Origin: Poseidonibacter lekithochrous
Lineage (GTDB): Bacteria; Campylobacterota; Campylobacteria; Campylobacterales; Arcobacteraceae
Assembly (NCBI RefSeq): GCF_018861145.1
Contig: NZ_JAHKQT010000003.1
Coordinates: 140,579-204,578 of the forward strand
DNA length: 64,000 nucleotides
Reading direction: 5' to 3'
Position 1 is the first letter of the stretch; each line of letters begins with the position of its first letter. The position numbers were made by a program, and so were the translations under genes. The notes under the pieces were generated by a model. It saw only the letters and a list, made by a program, of their open reading frames with translations. It did no database searches and was not told the DNA's origin. Positions 55,063-64,000 of the stretch are shown here, piece after piece.

Positions 55063-57333
55063 AACTTTTGCTGCATTTTTACCTTGTTTTTTTATATCAT
55101 ACATCGCTTCATCTGCTCTTTTTATTAAATCTCTTTTTGTATCATTTTCCAAGTATTGCGTAATCCCTATACTAATAGTTAATGGTTTATTTATTTCAAA
55201 ATCACTTTTACAAATGAGTTCTCTTAAATTATTTGCAAATACTAATGCTTTATCTGAAGTTGTTTTAGGTAGAATTATTATAAATTCTTCTCCTCCCCAT
55301 CTTCCAATAATGTCTGTTTCTCTTATATTAATTGATACTAAAGAAGTGATATTTTTAAGTACAGAATCTCCTTTAATATGACCGAAATCATCATTTACTA
55401 ATTTAAAATCATCAATATCAAAGAATATAATAGAAAATGTTTGATTTAATGATTTACAGTTCTTAATTTCTTCTTTAATTACAGAGTCTATTTTTGCTCT
55501 ATTATATATACCTGTTAAACTATCTCTATTCGCAAAATCTTTTAAAGCTTTTTCTGCATATTTCCTTTTTTTAATTTCTTTTCTCATTTTATTATTTACT
55601 AGTAATATAATTGTTATAGTAAGTAATAAAGGAAGAATAAATTTATATATCCATGAATAGTCATTAATCTTTTCAAATAATATCAACTGATATTTCTTAG
55701 TTATTTCTTCTTTTTCTTCATTTGTTATTAAAGGAATTACTTTATTTATAACATCAATTAGAAGAAAATCTTCTTTATTTGTTGATATACGTACTTCTAG
55801 ATTATATGGAAGGGTTCCTGATATTTTTACAGTAGATAATTTTTCTTTTATCATTTGATGAGAAAGGGATAATATATTATCAATAAAACCAAAAATTTCT
55901 CCCTTGTAGATTAAAGAAAAAGCTTCTTCTTTAGAATTCACGAGAACAAAATTTATATAATTATATTTTGATTTTAATTCTTTATAAATATCAGAATCTT
56001 TTAAAATTGCAAGCTTTTGCCCTTTTAAAATTGAAAGATTAGTAATTATATTTTTATCATGAGAAGTTACTATTCCCATAGGAATACTTAAAAGAGGTTT
56101 ACTATAAATAGTTTTTCGTAAATTAACTTGATTTACTGAATAGTTAAACTTTAAATGTATACTATTAGTTTTAAGATTATCAAATATTCTTGGATTTTCA
56201 GGGTCTTCAATTATATTATAATTAACATCAATTTTTTTACTTATCAGTTTAATTAAATCAGCTTCAATTCCCATGATTTTGTTGTCAATAATATAAGAAA
56301 AAGGTCTATTTTTAGTTTTTGTAATTAGAGAAAAATTATTACTTTTTATAAAATTACTTTCTAATTCATTTAATATGACTTTATGTTCATTAAAAATAAA
56401 ATCATCAAAATTGGTATTGATTTTATTAGAAAAACCTAAAAGAGAATACAATCTTTTTATTTCATCTATTTTCTCTGGATCAATAAATCCTATATGTTTA
56501 TTTTCTTTTGTTTGAGAAAGTTTTTTTAAAGCTTGCCCCTCATAAATTAAAGAATCAAGTGTTTTATTTTGAGTATTATATTTTTCATAAATAAGTGTTG
56601 CAGTTTCTTTAATATTTGAAAAAGCATAGTTCCAACCTTTTATACTTGCATTATAAAAGTCTCTAACTCTTTTAGGATTTGTAATAAGTTCATTTTTCGA
56701 AGTAAATAGGATACCTCCATAAAAATTAAAGCCATAATCACTTGGGTTAAATATCTTAAAATCTATATTTCTATTTTTTAGAATATAAGGTTCATTAGAT
56801 AAATAACAACCCATTGCATCTGCTTTCCCACTTATTAAAGAATCAAGTTTGAAAGAAGGAGAAATGAAATCTATATCTTCAATTTTTATATTTTGAGATT
56901 TTATCATTGCATGTATATTTGCTGCTTCTTTTGCATCTAAACTTAGCATAACTTTTTTATCTTTTAAATCAGAAATAGTTTTAATATTAGATTTCTTTAA
57001 AGCTACTAAGGTCATAGGTGAGATTTGATAAATCGCAGCTAATAATACGATATCTTTATTATTTAATTTATCAATTATTAAAGAAGATTTTCCAACAGAA
57101 TATGTATTTTTATTATCTAAAACATTTTGAGCAAGATTTATATTATTCTTAAGTTCTTTAATACTTACATCAAGGTTATTATCACTATAAAAACCTTTTT
57201 CTTTTGCTATATAATATCCTGCAAACTGAAACTGATGAAACCAATCAAGTTGCAAAGTAATCTTATCTTTTTCTTGTGAGAAAAGATTTGATATTAAAAT
57301 AATAAGTATCAATAATATATTTTTAATCTTCAT
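55057..57333 (-). CDS. Diguanylate cyclase with NMT1/THI5-like and SBP-type sensor domains
   Basis: About 758 residues from the preferred start. After a signal peptide, an NMT1/THI5-like domain (ITLQLDWFHQFQFAGYYIAKEKGFY, residues about 25-250) and a second family 3 solute-binding-like domain (about 320-560) lie in the periplasm. One membrane segment (about 575-595) precedes GGDEF with GGEEF, and the inhibitory RxxD site (RETD) five residues before it. It should make cyclic di-GMP in response to a small molecule. An in-frame GTG at 57348 overlaps a TATAAT, so the ATG at 57333 is preferred and may be leaderless. It follows the iron transporter ATPase gene by 38 bases. Confidence 0.9.
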   Translation of the reverse strand: MKIKNILLILIILISNLFSQEKDKITLQLDWFHQFQFAGYYIAKEKGFYSDNNLDVSIKELKNNINLAQNVLDNKNTYSVGKSSLIIDKLNNKDIVLLAAIYQISPMTLVALKKSNIKTISDLKDKKVMLSLDAKEAANIHAMIKSQNIKIEDIDFISPSFKLDSLISGKADAMGCYLSNEPYILKNRNIDFKIFNPSDYGFNFYGGILFTSKNELITNPKRVRDFYNASIKGWNYAFSNIKETATLIYEKYNTQNKTLDSLIYEGQALKKLSQTKENKHIGFIDPEKIDEIKRLYSLLGFSNKINTNFDDFIFNEHKVILNELESNFIKSNNFSLITKTKNRPFSYIIDNKIMGIEADLIKLISKKIDVNYNIIEDPENPRIFDNLKTNSIHLKFNYSVNQVNLRKTIYSKPLLSIPMGIVTSHDKNIITNLSILKGQKLAILKDSDIYKELKSKYNYINFVLVNSKEEAFSLIYKGEIFGFIDNILSLSHQMIKEKLSTVKISGTLPYNLEVRISTNKEDFLLIDVINKVIPLITNEEKEEITKKYQLILFEKINDYSWIYKFILPLLLTITIILLVNNKMRKEIKKRKYAEKALKDFANRDSLTGIYNRAKIDSVIKEEIKNCKSLNQTFSIIFFDIDDFKLVNDDFGHIKGDSVLKNITSLVSINIRETDIIGRWGGEEFIIILPKTTSDKALVFANNLRELICKSDFEINKPLTISIGITQYLENDTKRDLIKRADEAMYDIKKQGKNAAKVL

Positions 57334-57371
57334 AATATTATTATACACTAAAAATAAATTAAAAAGGTATT

Positions 57372-58364
57372 TTATTTAAATATAATCCTTATATTTTCTT
57401 CTTTTAAATGCAAGTAAAGCTTTTGATTTAAATCAATATTATTTAATGAAGATTTTATCATTATAGATTTATTCTCTTCTTTTGATTTAATATTTATTAA
57501 AACTTCATAGTATTCACCACAAAAAGCCTTATCAATAATCTCAACCTCAAATAAACTTTTGTTATTAGATATATGACATTTTGACATTTCTATAATGGCA
57601 ATTTTTTCATTTGAACATTCAATTTTTAAATTATTAATTACTTCTATTGGTAATATATTTACTTCAGATAAAAAGTTTGCAACGTAATAATTTATAGGCT
57701 TATCATAAATGGTTCTTGTTCTATCAAATTGAAGAAGTTTTTTATTATTTATTATTCCAATTTTATCTGAAATACTTAATGCTTCTTTTTTATCATGTGT
57801 TACTAAAACAGCAGATAAATTATACTTTTTAATAATATTTTTTAGCCACATTTTTGTTTTGTATCTAAGTTGTGAATCAAGATTTGCAAAAGGTTCATCA
57901 AGAAGTAATATTTTAGGCTTATTAGCCATTGCACGCGCTATTGCAACTCTTTGTTGTTGTCCTCCTGAAAGTTGGTGAATTTGTTTTTTTCTATGAGCTA
58001 TTATATCAAACTGTTCAAGTAATTGATCAACTCTTTTTGTCTTATCTTTTTTTGATAATTTATCCAAAGCAAAAGATATGTTTTCTTCAACATTTAGATG
58101 CGGGAAGAGGGCATAATCTTGGAATATATAACCAACTTCTCTATCTTGCATATAAACATCTTTTGATGATACACACGTATCTCCAATACAGATTTTTCCT
58201 TCATGTTCTTTTTGTAATCCTGCTATTGCTCTTAAAATTGTAGTTTTTCCGCAACCACTTGACCCTAGGAGAGTTACTATTTCACCTTGATGTACTTCAA
58301 AATTTATATCTTCTACAATCTTTGTATCATTAAAAGATATTGATAAGTTATTTATACTTAGCAT
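57372..58364 (-). CDS. Fe(III) ABC transporter ATPase (FbpC-like)
   Basis: 330 residues. Walker [10 protein letters not shown] near residue 34, Q-loop [19 protein letters not shown], signature [16 protein letters not shown], Walker [13 protein letters not shown] and switch HDKKEA. C-terminal 100 residues are an MOI-like regulatory domain. Low overall lysine-rich tail. It overlaps the permease gene by 17 bases and forms the motor of the iron importer. Confidence 0.93.
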   Translation of the reverse strand: MLSINNLSISFNDTKIVEDINFEVHQGEIVTLLGSSGCGKTTILRAIAGLQKEHEGKICIGDTCVSSKDVYMQDREVGYIFQDYALFPHLNVEENISFALDKLSKKDKTKRVDQLLEQFDIIAHRKKQIHQLSGGQQQRVAIARAMANKPKILLLDEPFANLDSQLRYKTKMWLKNIIKKYNLSAVLVTHDKKEALSISDKIGIINNKKLLQFDRTRTIYDKPINYYVANFLSEVNILPIEVINNLKIECSNEKIAIIEMSKCHISNNKSLFEVEIIDKAFCGEYYEVLINIKSKEENKSIMIKSSLNNIDLNQKLYLHLKEENIRIIFK

Positions 58365-59970
58365 TTTGTGCCTTTTTCATATTTTTTGTCAGTAATAAAA
58401 CTGATATAATCCCAATTAAAACTATAAACATTGAAGGAACTGAAGACTCTACCGTTTGTGATTGTTCATTTAATTCTAATGCTCTAATTGCAAGGGTATT
58501 ATAATCAAAGGGTCTTAAAACCATTGTAAGAGGTAATTCTTTTACAACTTCAATAAATATAATGATAAAGGAAGCAGCAGCAGATGATTTTATTAGAGGT
58601 ATAAAAACTTTGATAAATGTTTTTATTTTACCAATTCCAGAAATTTGGGCAGCATCATCATAACTTTGTGGAATTCTATTAAACCCTGATTCAAAATTGT
58701 TTATACTAATTGCAATAAATCTTACAATGTATCCAAATAATACAGCTATAATACTCCCTGATAGTATGAATTCTATTGATAAAATATCTAAAACATATTT
58801 ATGCAATATTCCAAAAAATGATAATATTCCTATTGCAACTACTGCACCAGGGATTGAATATCCTAATTTTACTATTTGAGTTAATGATCCTGAAGTTTTA
58901 TCTTTATTCATACGTGAATTATAAACAATTAATAAAGCAAGAACAGTAACAAGAGTAGCGGCCATAATCCCTAGTTGTAGAGTTTTTAATAATAGATCAA
59001 TAAAATCTTCATCAATAATATTTTTATAAGATTGAATAAACCAAACTGTAAGTTGAATAAAAGGTAATATAAAACCAAAGAAAAATGGTATTAAACAGGC
59101 AAAAGTTGCCATTATATTTTTTGAACCTTCAAGTTTTATTTTAACTATTGGTCTGAAATCTTTTCCAGAACTTTTATATACTTTATTTCTTCTTTGGTAT
59201 TTTTCAAGGATTACAAGTATAAAAAGAAAAGTCATTAGCATACTTGCTAATTTTGAAGCATCTTCAATACTCCCCATTCCTTGCCATACTTTAAATATTC
59301 CTGTTACAAATGTGTTTACTCCAAAGTATTGCATCACTCCATAATCAGCAGTAGCTTCCATAATTGCAAGAGTTGCTCCTGCAATTATTGCAGGTCTAGA
59401 AATTGGTAAAATCACTTTTTTTAAAATTTGCCATGAAGAAAGATTGAAGGTTTTAGCAGCTTCAATTATTGATGCAGATTCAAAATTAAAATATGTTCTA
59501 CATACTAAGTATACATAAGGATATAAGACCAACGACATTACAAGTACAGCACCTTCAAGTGATTGTATATCAAAAAAGACTACTTTACTTAAATTTGTAT
59601 CAAAAAGATCTAGTACAAATGTTGTGATATTTCCAGTTATTCCAAACATTCCATTGTACATAAAAGCGATAATATAAGTAGGGAAAGCAAAAGGAAGAAT
59701 TAGACCATAATCAAAATATTTAGAAAAGGTAAATGTATAAAAAGATGTCAAATAAGCTGTTGTAAAACCAATTATTGTTGTAAGTACTCCTACTCCAATC
59801 ATTACAAATAATGTATTGTATATATACTCAAAGAGTACAGTATTCTTTATATGCTCCCAATTTTCAGTGTTTGAGATAAAAAGATATACAAATATTGTAA
59901 TCATAGGAATGGAAATAAGTAGTGTTACAAGAACACTACTTATTTTTAAAAAGGAAAGTCTATTTTTCAA
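58348..59970 (-). CDS. Fe(III) ABC transporter permease (FbpB-like)
   Basis: 540 residues with about 12 membrane helices in two halves, each with an EAA-type loop (EAAKTFNLSSWQILKKVILP and DAAQISGIGKIKTFIKVFIP). The doubled permease is typical of iron(III)/thiamine/sulfate-type importers where one polypeptide supplies both membrane halves. It lies between the binding-protein gene (six-base gap) and the ATPase gene. Confidence 0.93.
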   Translation of the reverse strand: MKNRLSFLKISSVLVTLLISIPMITIFVYLFISNTENWEHIKNTVLFEYIYNTLFVMIGVGVLTTIIGFTTAYLTSFYTFTFSKYFDYGLILPFAFPTYIIAFMYNGMFGITGNITTFVLDLFDTNLSKVVFFDIQSLEGAVLVMSLVLYPYVYLVCRTYFNFESASIIEAAKTFNLSSWQILKKVILPISRPAIIAGATLAIMEATADYGVMQYFGVNTFVTGIFKVWQGMGSIEDASKLASMLMTFLFILVILEKYQRRNKVYKSSGKDFRPIVKIKLEGSKNIMATFACLIPFFFGFILPFIQLTVWFIQSYKNIIDEDFIDLLLKTLQLGIMAATLVTVLALLIVYNSRMNKDKTSGSLTQIVKLGYSIPGAVVAIGILSFFGILHKYVLDILSIEFILSGSIIAVLFGYIVRFIAISINNFESGFNRIPQSYDDAAQISGIGKIKTFIKVFIPLIKSSAAASFIIIFIEVVKELPLTMVLRPFDYNTLAIRALELNEQSQTVESSVPSMFIVLIGIISVLLLTKNMKKAQNAKYK

Positions 59971-59976
59971 TAAGCC

Positions 59977-60981
59977 TTACTTCCATCCAGCAATATCAAG
60001 AGCTTTTACTGCATCAGTATTATATTTACCAAGGTCATTTATAGTTACAGTATCATCTTGAATATCACCCCAAGATGCAACTAAAGGAGCAGTTTGTGCT
60101 TCTTTTAATATTGGATATTCAAAGTTTCCTTTTGAGTATACTTCTTGAGCTTCTTTAGATAATAAAAATTCAATAAACTTAATAGCATTTGCTTTGTTTT
60201 TAGAAGTTTTAGTAACACCAGCTGCACTTATATTTACATGAGTCCCACCATTTTCAAATTTTGGGAAAAGAACGTTTAATTTTGATACAACTTCTTTATC
60301 TGAGTCATTGCTAACAGCTAATTTACCAACATAATAAGTATTCATAATAGCTGTTGAACCAATCCCTGCAGCAACCGCTTTTGCCTGATTTCTATCACTC
60401 CCTTTTGGATCTCTTGCCATATTTGCAACAACACCTTTTGCCCATTTTGTAGCATCTTCTATACCATGATGTGCAATCATTGCTGCCATTAAAGATTGGT
60501 TATATACATTACTTGAAGATCTAACCATAATTTGATTTTTATATTTAGGATCTGCTAGCTCTTCATATGTTTTAATTCCATTTGCAAGAGGACTATCTTT
60601 TCTAACTACAACAACTCTAGCTCTTTTTGTAAGAGCGAACCATTGATTATCTTTGTCTCTTAATTTACTATCAATATTTTTTGTTAAATACTCAGATTCG
60701 ATTGCTTGGAATAAATTGTTTTCTTTAACTCTTTGAATTCTTGCTGCATCAACTGTGATAAAAACATCAGCAGGAGAATTTTTACCTTCACTTTGCATTC
60801 TTTTTATTAAAGCATCAGCGTTATCTTGGATAACTTTAACTTTTATACCAGTTTTTTCTTCAAACATTTTGTGAATAGTTTTATCTGTATCATAATGTCT
60901 ACTTGAATAAACATTAACCTCATTACTTGCAAATAATGAACTTGCTAGTACTAAGGTACTTAATGCTAATTTTTTAATCAT
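59977..60981 (-). CDS. Fe(III)-binding periplasmic protein (FbpA/FutA-like)
   Basis: 334 residues with a signal peptide ending LFASNE. Family 13-type iron-binding protein: NEVNVYSSRHYDTDKTIHKMFEEKTGIKV at the N-terminus has the Tyr and His region, and later TAIMNTYYVGKLA gives the tandem tyrosines for Fe(III). First gene of the iron operon. Its upstream region carries a Fur-like box, fitting iron repression. Confidence 0.94.
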   Translation of the reverse strand: MIKKLALSTLVLASSLFASNEVNVYSSRHYDTDKTIHKMFEEKTGIKVKVIQDNADALIKRMQSEGKNSPADVFITVDAARIQRVKENNLFQAIESEYLTKNIDSKLRDKDNQWFALTKRARVVVVRKDSPLANGIKTYEELADPKYKNQIMVRSSSNVYNQSLMAAMIAHHGIEDATKWAKGVVANMARDPKGSDRNQAKAVAAGIGSTAIMNTYYVGKLAVSNDSDKEVVSKLNVLFPKFENGGTHVNISAAGVTKTSKNKANAIKFIEFLLSKEAQEVYSKGNFEYPILKEAQTAPLVASWGDIQDDTVTINDLGKYNTDAVKALDIAGWK

Positions 60982-61002
60982 AATTTTTCCTCTTATTTTA
61001 CC

Positions 61003-61021
61003 TATAATGATAATTGTTATT
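61003..61021. promoter_or_regulatory. Fur-like box of the iron ABC operon
   Basis: TATAATGATAATTGTTATT matches the 19-base Fur consensus at 15 positions. It lies 22-40 bases before the start of the iron-binding protein gene. A weaker half-box, AATGATTATCAAA, is found near 61065-61077. Confidence 0.6.
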
Positions 61022-61151
61022 AGAATTATAAAAGAAAAATACTTTAACTTTTCTTAATATTAAGAATGATTATCAAATAATTTTAAATTTATTTTAACTT
61101 ATTAAAATTTTTTTATGGATATAATAATACCAAATAAAAAGGAAAATTATA

Positions 61152-61412
61152 ATGAGTGTAATTTTTGAATCAGTAATTAAATGTAATAACTTAGGATTTG
61201 CATATATAGAATTAACAGATACAGTAACGCAAAAAGTTGAAATCTGTAATGATTTAGAAGATTTTTCAAAAAAAATTGAAGAGTTAGGTAGTGAGTATGG
61301 TGGAAGAATAGATGAAGTTAAATGGTCAGCTGATAAAAATGTGCCACAAAGCGAGATTGATAAAATTAAATTGGCTATGCAAAAATATCAAGAGGAAATA
61401 GAAGAAAAATGA
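61152..61412 (+). CDS. 86-residue protein of unknown function
   Basis: 86 residues, acidic, mixed strand then helix (MSVIFESVIKCNNLGFAYIE at the start, DLEDFSKKIEELGSEYGGRIDEV and a helical end QEEIEEK). No signal, no membrane segment; two cysteines (KCNN and ICND). Its stop overlaps the ATG of the amidotransferase gene in ATGA, so the two are coupled, which supports it as a real gene. AAAGGAAA precedes the ATG. I do not recognise the family. Confidence 0.7.
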   Translation: MSVIFESVIKCNNLGFAYIELTDTVTQKVEICNDLEDFSKKIEELGSEYGGRIDEVKWSADKNVPQSEIDKIKLAMQKYQEEIEEK

Positions 61413-61978
61413 TTTTAATGATTGATAATTACGATTCATTTACTTACAATATCGTTCAGTACTGTTTAGAATTAGGTGCGGATTTAAAAGTAATAAGAAA
61501 TGATGAATTAAGTGTTGAAGAAATAGAAAAACTTAATCCTGAAAAGATAATAATATCTCCAGGACCTGCAACACCAAATGAAGCAGGTATTTGCTTGGAA
61601 GTAATAAAATACTTTTCAAATAAAATTCCAATTTTTGGAATCTGTCTTGGTCATCAAAGTATTGCTCAAGTATTTGGAGGTGAAGTAATTCGTGCTCAAA
61701 ATATGATGCATGGAAAAACTTCGAAAATAAAAGTATTAAAAGATACAGTTATTTTTAATGGCTTACCAAAAGAGTTCGTTCAAACTAGATATCACTCTCT
61801 AACAGTAAATAAAAATAATTTGCCATCTATTATTATCCCTACATCTATCAGTTTAGATGATGATGAAATCATGTCTTTAGAAATTAAAGATAAACAAATA
61901 TATGGGGTACAATTTCATCCTGAATCAATTATGAGTGAGCATGGATATGAAATGATAGATAACTTTCTAAAACTATGA
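61409..61978 (+). CDS. Glutamine amidotransferase, TrpG/PabA type
   Basis: 189 residues, class I. MIDNYDSFTYNIVQY at the N-terminus, ISPGPATPNEAGI, nucleophile Cys in IFGICLGHQSIAQVFGG (near residue 79) and the His/Glu pair in VQFHPESIMSEHG. It supplies ammonia for anthranilate or 4-aminodeoxychorismate synthesis. No trpE or pabB gene is in view, so which pathway (or both) it serves is open. Overlaps the genes on both sides by four bases. Confidence 0.93.
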   Translation: MILMIDNYDSFTYNIVQYCLELGADLKVIRNDELSVEEIEKLNPEKIIISPGPATPNEAGICLEVIKYFSNKIPIFGICLGHQSIAQVFGGEVIRAQNMMHGKTSKIKVLKDTVIFNGLPKEFVQTRYHSLTVNKNNLPSIIIPTSISLDDDEIMSLEIKDKQIYGVQFHPESIMSEHGYEMIDNFLKL

Positions 61979-63192
61979 CTAATACAAACAAATACAATTA
62001 CTATTTTTACACATTATTATCTTTATTAGTTTTTGTATTGTTGTTTGTTGCTAATACTCTTAGTATTTCTTATAAAGAGGCATTAAATGTATTCATTAAT
62101 ACCTCTATTTTAACTTATATTACCAATATTTCACTTTACATATTTGGACAAAATGATATTGCATTAAGATTACCATTTATTATTTTATATATTTTAAGTA
62201 TTTTATTGATGTATAAGTTAACTGATAAATATTTTAAAAAAGAAAGTGATAGATTTATATCTATTTGTATTTTTATGTTATTGCCTGGTGTTTTAAGTGC
62301 ATCATTATTAGTTAATAGTGCGATATTAGTTACTTTTTTAACTTTGTTGTATTTATATTATTATAAGTTAAGAAATAAGCATTCATACTTACTTCTTTTT
62401 TTGTATGTATTTGTTGACAACTCGTTTGCAATATTATACTTAGCATTATTCTTTTATTCATTAAAAAATATTAAAAATATTGAAGAGCTGAAAGATAAAA
62501 AACATATTTTAGTGTGGATTTCTTTTGTACTTTTTATACTATCAATGTATATCTATGGATTTAATACTGTTGGAAAACCTAGAGGTTTCTTTTTAGATAC
62601 TTTTGCAATATATGCAACAATATTCTCACCTTTACTTTTTATATATTTTTTCTATACAATTTATAGAATAGGGTTTAAAGAAAAAGAAAAATCATTAACT
62701 TGGTATATTTCTACAACTGCATTAGTTGTATCTCTTCTTTTTTCATTTAGACAAAGAGTCTATATAGAAGACTTTGCACCTTATGTAGTAATTTCTTTGC
62801 CCTTTATGCTAAAAATATTTTTTCATTCATATCGTGTTAGATTAAAAGAGTTTAGAAAAAATCATAATATTGCTGTTGTATTAGTACTTTTAATGTTGTT
62901 TTTAAATGTCTTACTTACTATTGTAAATAAACCTTTATATATGTTTTTGCCAAACCCTGAAAAACATTTTGTTTATAAATACCATTTTGTAAAAGAGTTG
63001 GCAGATGAAATGAAAAAAAATAAGATAAATTATATTTCAAGCGATAACAAAAGGTTATTGTTACGATTAAGATTTTATGGAATAGTTCAGGGGAATGAAC
63101 ATTTTATTAGTTTAAATGAATTTCTAGGTTACGAAAAGAAAATGACAGTAAGTTATTATAATAAAAAACTTTATAAAGTGTATATAAAATAA
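61975..63192 (+). CDS. Polytopic GT39/PMT-like membrane protein
   Basis: 405 residues with about nine to eleven membrane helices. NDIALRLPFIILYILSILLMYKLTDKYF is the typical GT39 (ArnT/PMT_2-type) stretch, with a soluble C-terminal tail of about 80 residues. Such proteins transfer sugars from polyprenyl-phosphate carriers. The usual acidic motif in the first loop appears as NTLSISYKEALNV, where the expected Asp/Glu is only one Glu; the assignment is therefore tentative. ATGA overlap with the amidotransferase gene. Confidence 0.65.
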   Translation: MTNTNKYNYYFYTLLSLLVFVLLFVANTLSISYKEALNVFINTSILTYITNISLYIFGQNDIALRLPFIILYILSILLMYKLTDKYFKKESDRFISICIFMLLPGVLSASLLVNSAILVTFLTLLYLYYYKLRNKHSYLLLFLYVFVDNSFAILYLALFFYSLKNIKNIEELKDKKHILVWISFVLFILSMYIYGFNTVGKPRGFFLDTFAIYATIFSPLLFIYFFYTIYRIGFKEKEKSLTWYISTTALVVSLLFSFRQRVYIEDFAPYVVISLPFMLKIFFHSYRVRLKEFRKNHNIAVVLVLLMLFLNVLLTIVNKPLYMFLPNPEKHFVYKYHFVKELADEMKKNKINYISSDNKRLLLRLRFYGIVQGNEHFISLNEFLGYEKKMTVSYYNKKLYKVYIK

Positions 63193-63197
63193 ATTCT

Positions 63198-63824
63198 ATG
63201 AAAAAATCTTTTTCTCTTTTAGAAATAATATTAATAATTTCTCTATTAGGATTTTTATATACAGCATTTATCCCTAAAACACAAATTAGCAAAATTGATG
63301 AGTTAACAAATAGATTAATTTTGTATTTAAAACAAACAAGATACCAAGCCTTAATAAATGATAAATACAGTGATAATAATGAATTATGGCATAAACAAAG
63401 ATGGACATTAAAATTTTTTAGATGTAGAAAAAGTGTAGGAGGTATTTATTATTCAATATATAGTGATAAAAATGCATCTGGACATCCTAGTATTGAAGAT
63501 AGTTTAAAAGATAGTCTTAGTTTAAAAAACATATATAGTACTAACCAATGTATTGAAAATACAAATAATAGTAAATATGTATTAATTAGCCAGAATTTTA
63601 ATATTAAAGAAATAGAAGTTTCATGTAATGAAACAAGTTCTTTAGGCCAATTATCTTTTGGCTCAAATGGAAAATTATATTCAAAATCAAGTAATATACC
63701 AAATGATAGTGAATCATATGAAATAAAAAATAAGTGTAAAATCAAACTATTAAACACACTTGGTGAAAAAAGAAGCATAATATTAGAGAATAATACCGGA
63801 TATATATACAAAGAGATCCTTTAA
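63198..63824 (+). CDS. Type II secretion/pilin-like prepilin (pseudopilin)
   Basis: 208 residues. N-terminus MKKSFSLLEIILIISLLGFLYTAF carries the prepilin signal: processing after Ser4, Phe at +1 and Glu5 of the mature chain (FSLLE), followed by a hydrophobic helix. The -1 residue is Ser instead of Gly, a change I recall as accepted in this phylum. The globular part has several cysteines (RCRK, NQCIEN, VSCNE, NKCK). Alone here, six bases after the GT39-like gene; the rest of a secretion or pilus system must be elsewhere. Confidence 0.8.
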   Translation: MKKSFSLLEIILIISLLGFLYTAFIPKTQISKIDELTNRLILYLKQTRYQALINDKYSDNNELWHKQRWTLKFFRCRKSVGGIYYSIYSDKNASGHPSIEDSLKDSLSLKNIYSTNQCIENTNNSKYVLISQNFNIKEIEVSCNETSSLGQLSFGSNGKLYSKSSNIPNDSESYEIKNKCKIKLLNTLGEKRSIILENNTGYIYKEIL

Positions 63825-63915
63825 GTACTATTCAACCTAAAAACCGCAAGAAAAACAAGAAAAAAGAGATAGAAACATAAATTTCAAAATTTAAACTACA
63901 TTTAAGTAATACCTC

Positions 63916-63944
63916 TTGACAAAGGGGAGGAAATCTCCTATAAT
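63916..63944 (+). promoter_or_regulatory. Consensus promoter, probably of a stable RNA operon
   Basis: TTGACA, 17 bases, TATAAT: both hexamers match the sigma-70 consensus perfectly, unlike every other promoter in the window. A GC-rich discriminator (TCCCGTC) and a small hairpin CGTC...GACG (63948-63963) follow. This pattern is typical of rRNA or tRNA genes. The target must start beyond base 64000. Confidence 0.8.
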
Positions 63945-64000
63945 TCCCGTCCAAAAACAGACGAACGATATCAAAAGTAAATGATAGAGGACAGATGGGA

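Noticed and set aside
1..64000. CRISPR array, IS element, prophage or tRNA gene
   Set aside because: No regularly spaced direct repeats, transposase or integrase motifs, or cloverleaf were seen on reading; weak tRNAs could be missed without a search tool.

Overview
The window is AT-rich, gene-dense bacterial DNA. It points to the Campylobacterota (epsilonproteobacteria), most likely an Arcobacter-like member of the Arcobacteraceae. Evidence: a Wolinella-type frdCAB fumarate reductase, the frdCAB / dynamin-pair gene order I recall from Campylobacter jejuni, a UbiD-family decarboxylase of the menaquinone type, an NuoA-N complex with a fused NuoCD, and A/T-rich promoters recognisable mainly by their -10 boxes. 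No rRNA, tRNA, CRISPR array, transposase or prophage gene was found inside the window.

Layout. 1-3.9 kb (minus): a MotA/ExbB-like stator protein, an OmpA-type partner with a long coiled coil, a 38-residue ORF and a Tat-signal protein that runs off the edge. These are chained by a 5-base gap and two ATGA overlaps. An AbiH-family gene lies upstream. 4-8.3 kb (plus): recQ, thyA, folA and a methyltransferase. 8.3-11.4 kb (minus): HPP-family membrane protein, a tiny periplasmic LRV/HEAT-like protein, a glycosyltransferase and an EamA transporter. 11.5-16.6 kb (plus): polar amino-acid ABC transporter whose permease carries an extra domain, MarC, LysE, a Nudix hydrolase and RidA. 16.6-22.6 kb (minus): two paralogous small membrane proteins, ribB behind an FMN riboswitch, a monooxygenase-fold protein, a lipoprotein, Tex and a PhyH-type dioxygenase. 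22.7-25.5 kb (plus): two tandem secreted DsrE-like proteins and a sirohaem sulfite/nitrite reductase.

25.5-33.5 kb (minus) is one tightly packed run: two dynamin-like GTPases, a porin-like protein, a PstS-like protein, a histidine kinase and a YgjP-like metallopeptidase. 33.6-37.1 kb is frdCAB. 37.3-51.8 kb is nuoA-N with gltA (citrate synthase) inserted between nuoF and nuoG. Beyond it are a PatB/MalY-type C-S lyase (minus), a UbiD-type decarboxylase (plus), a GGDEF protein with two substrate-binding domains, and an Fe(III) ABC transporter (minus). The end (61.1-63.8 kb, plus) holds a short ORF of unknown function, a TrpG/PabA amidotransferase, a polytopic GT39-like protein and a pseudopilin. 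The window closes on a consensus promoter (TTGACA-17-TATAAT) of the kind that drives stable RNA genes.

Regulation visible in the DNA: three Crp/Fnr-type palindromes, each about 41.5 bases upstream of an inferred transcription start; Fur-like boxes before the iron transporter and in the PhyH/DsrE divergent region; an FMN riboswitch; and several clear hairpin terminators. Together the genes suit a respiratory bacterium that switches between oxygen and other acceptors and regulates iron. The least explained parts are the stator/OmpA/38-aa/Tat cassette beside abiH, and the dynamin-porin-sensor run.
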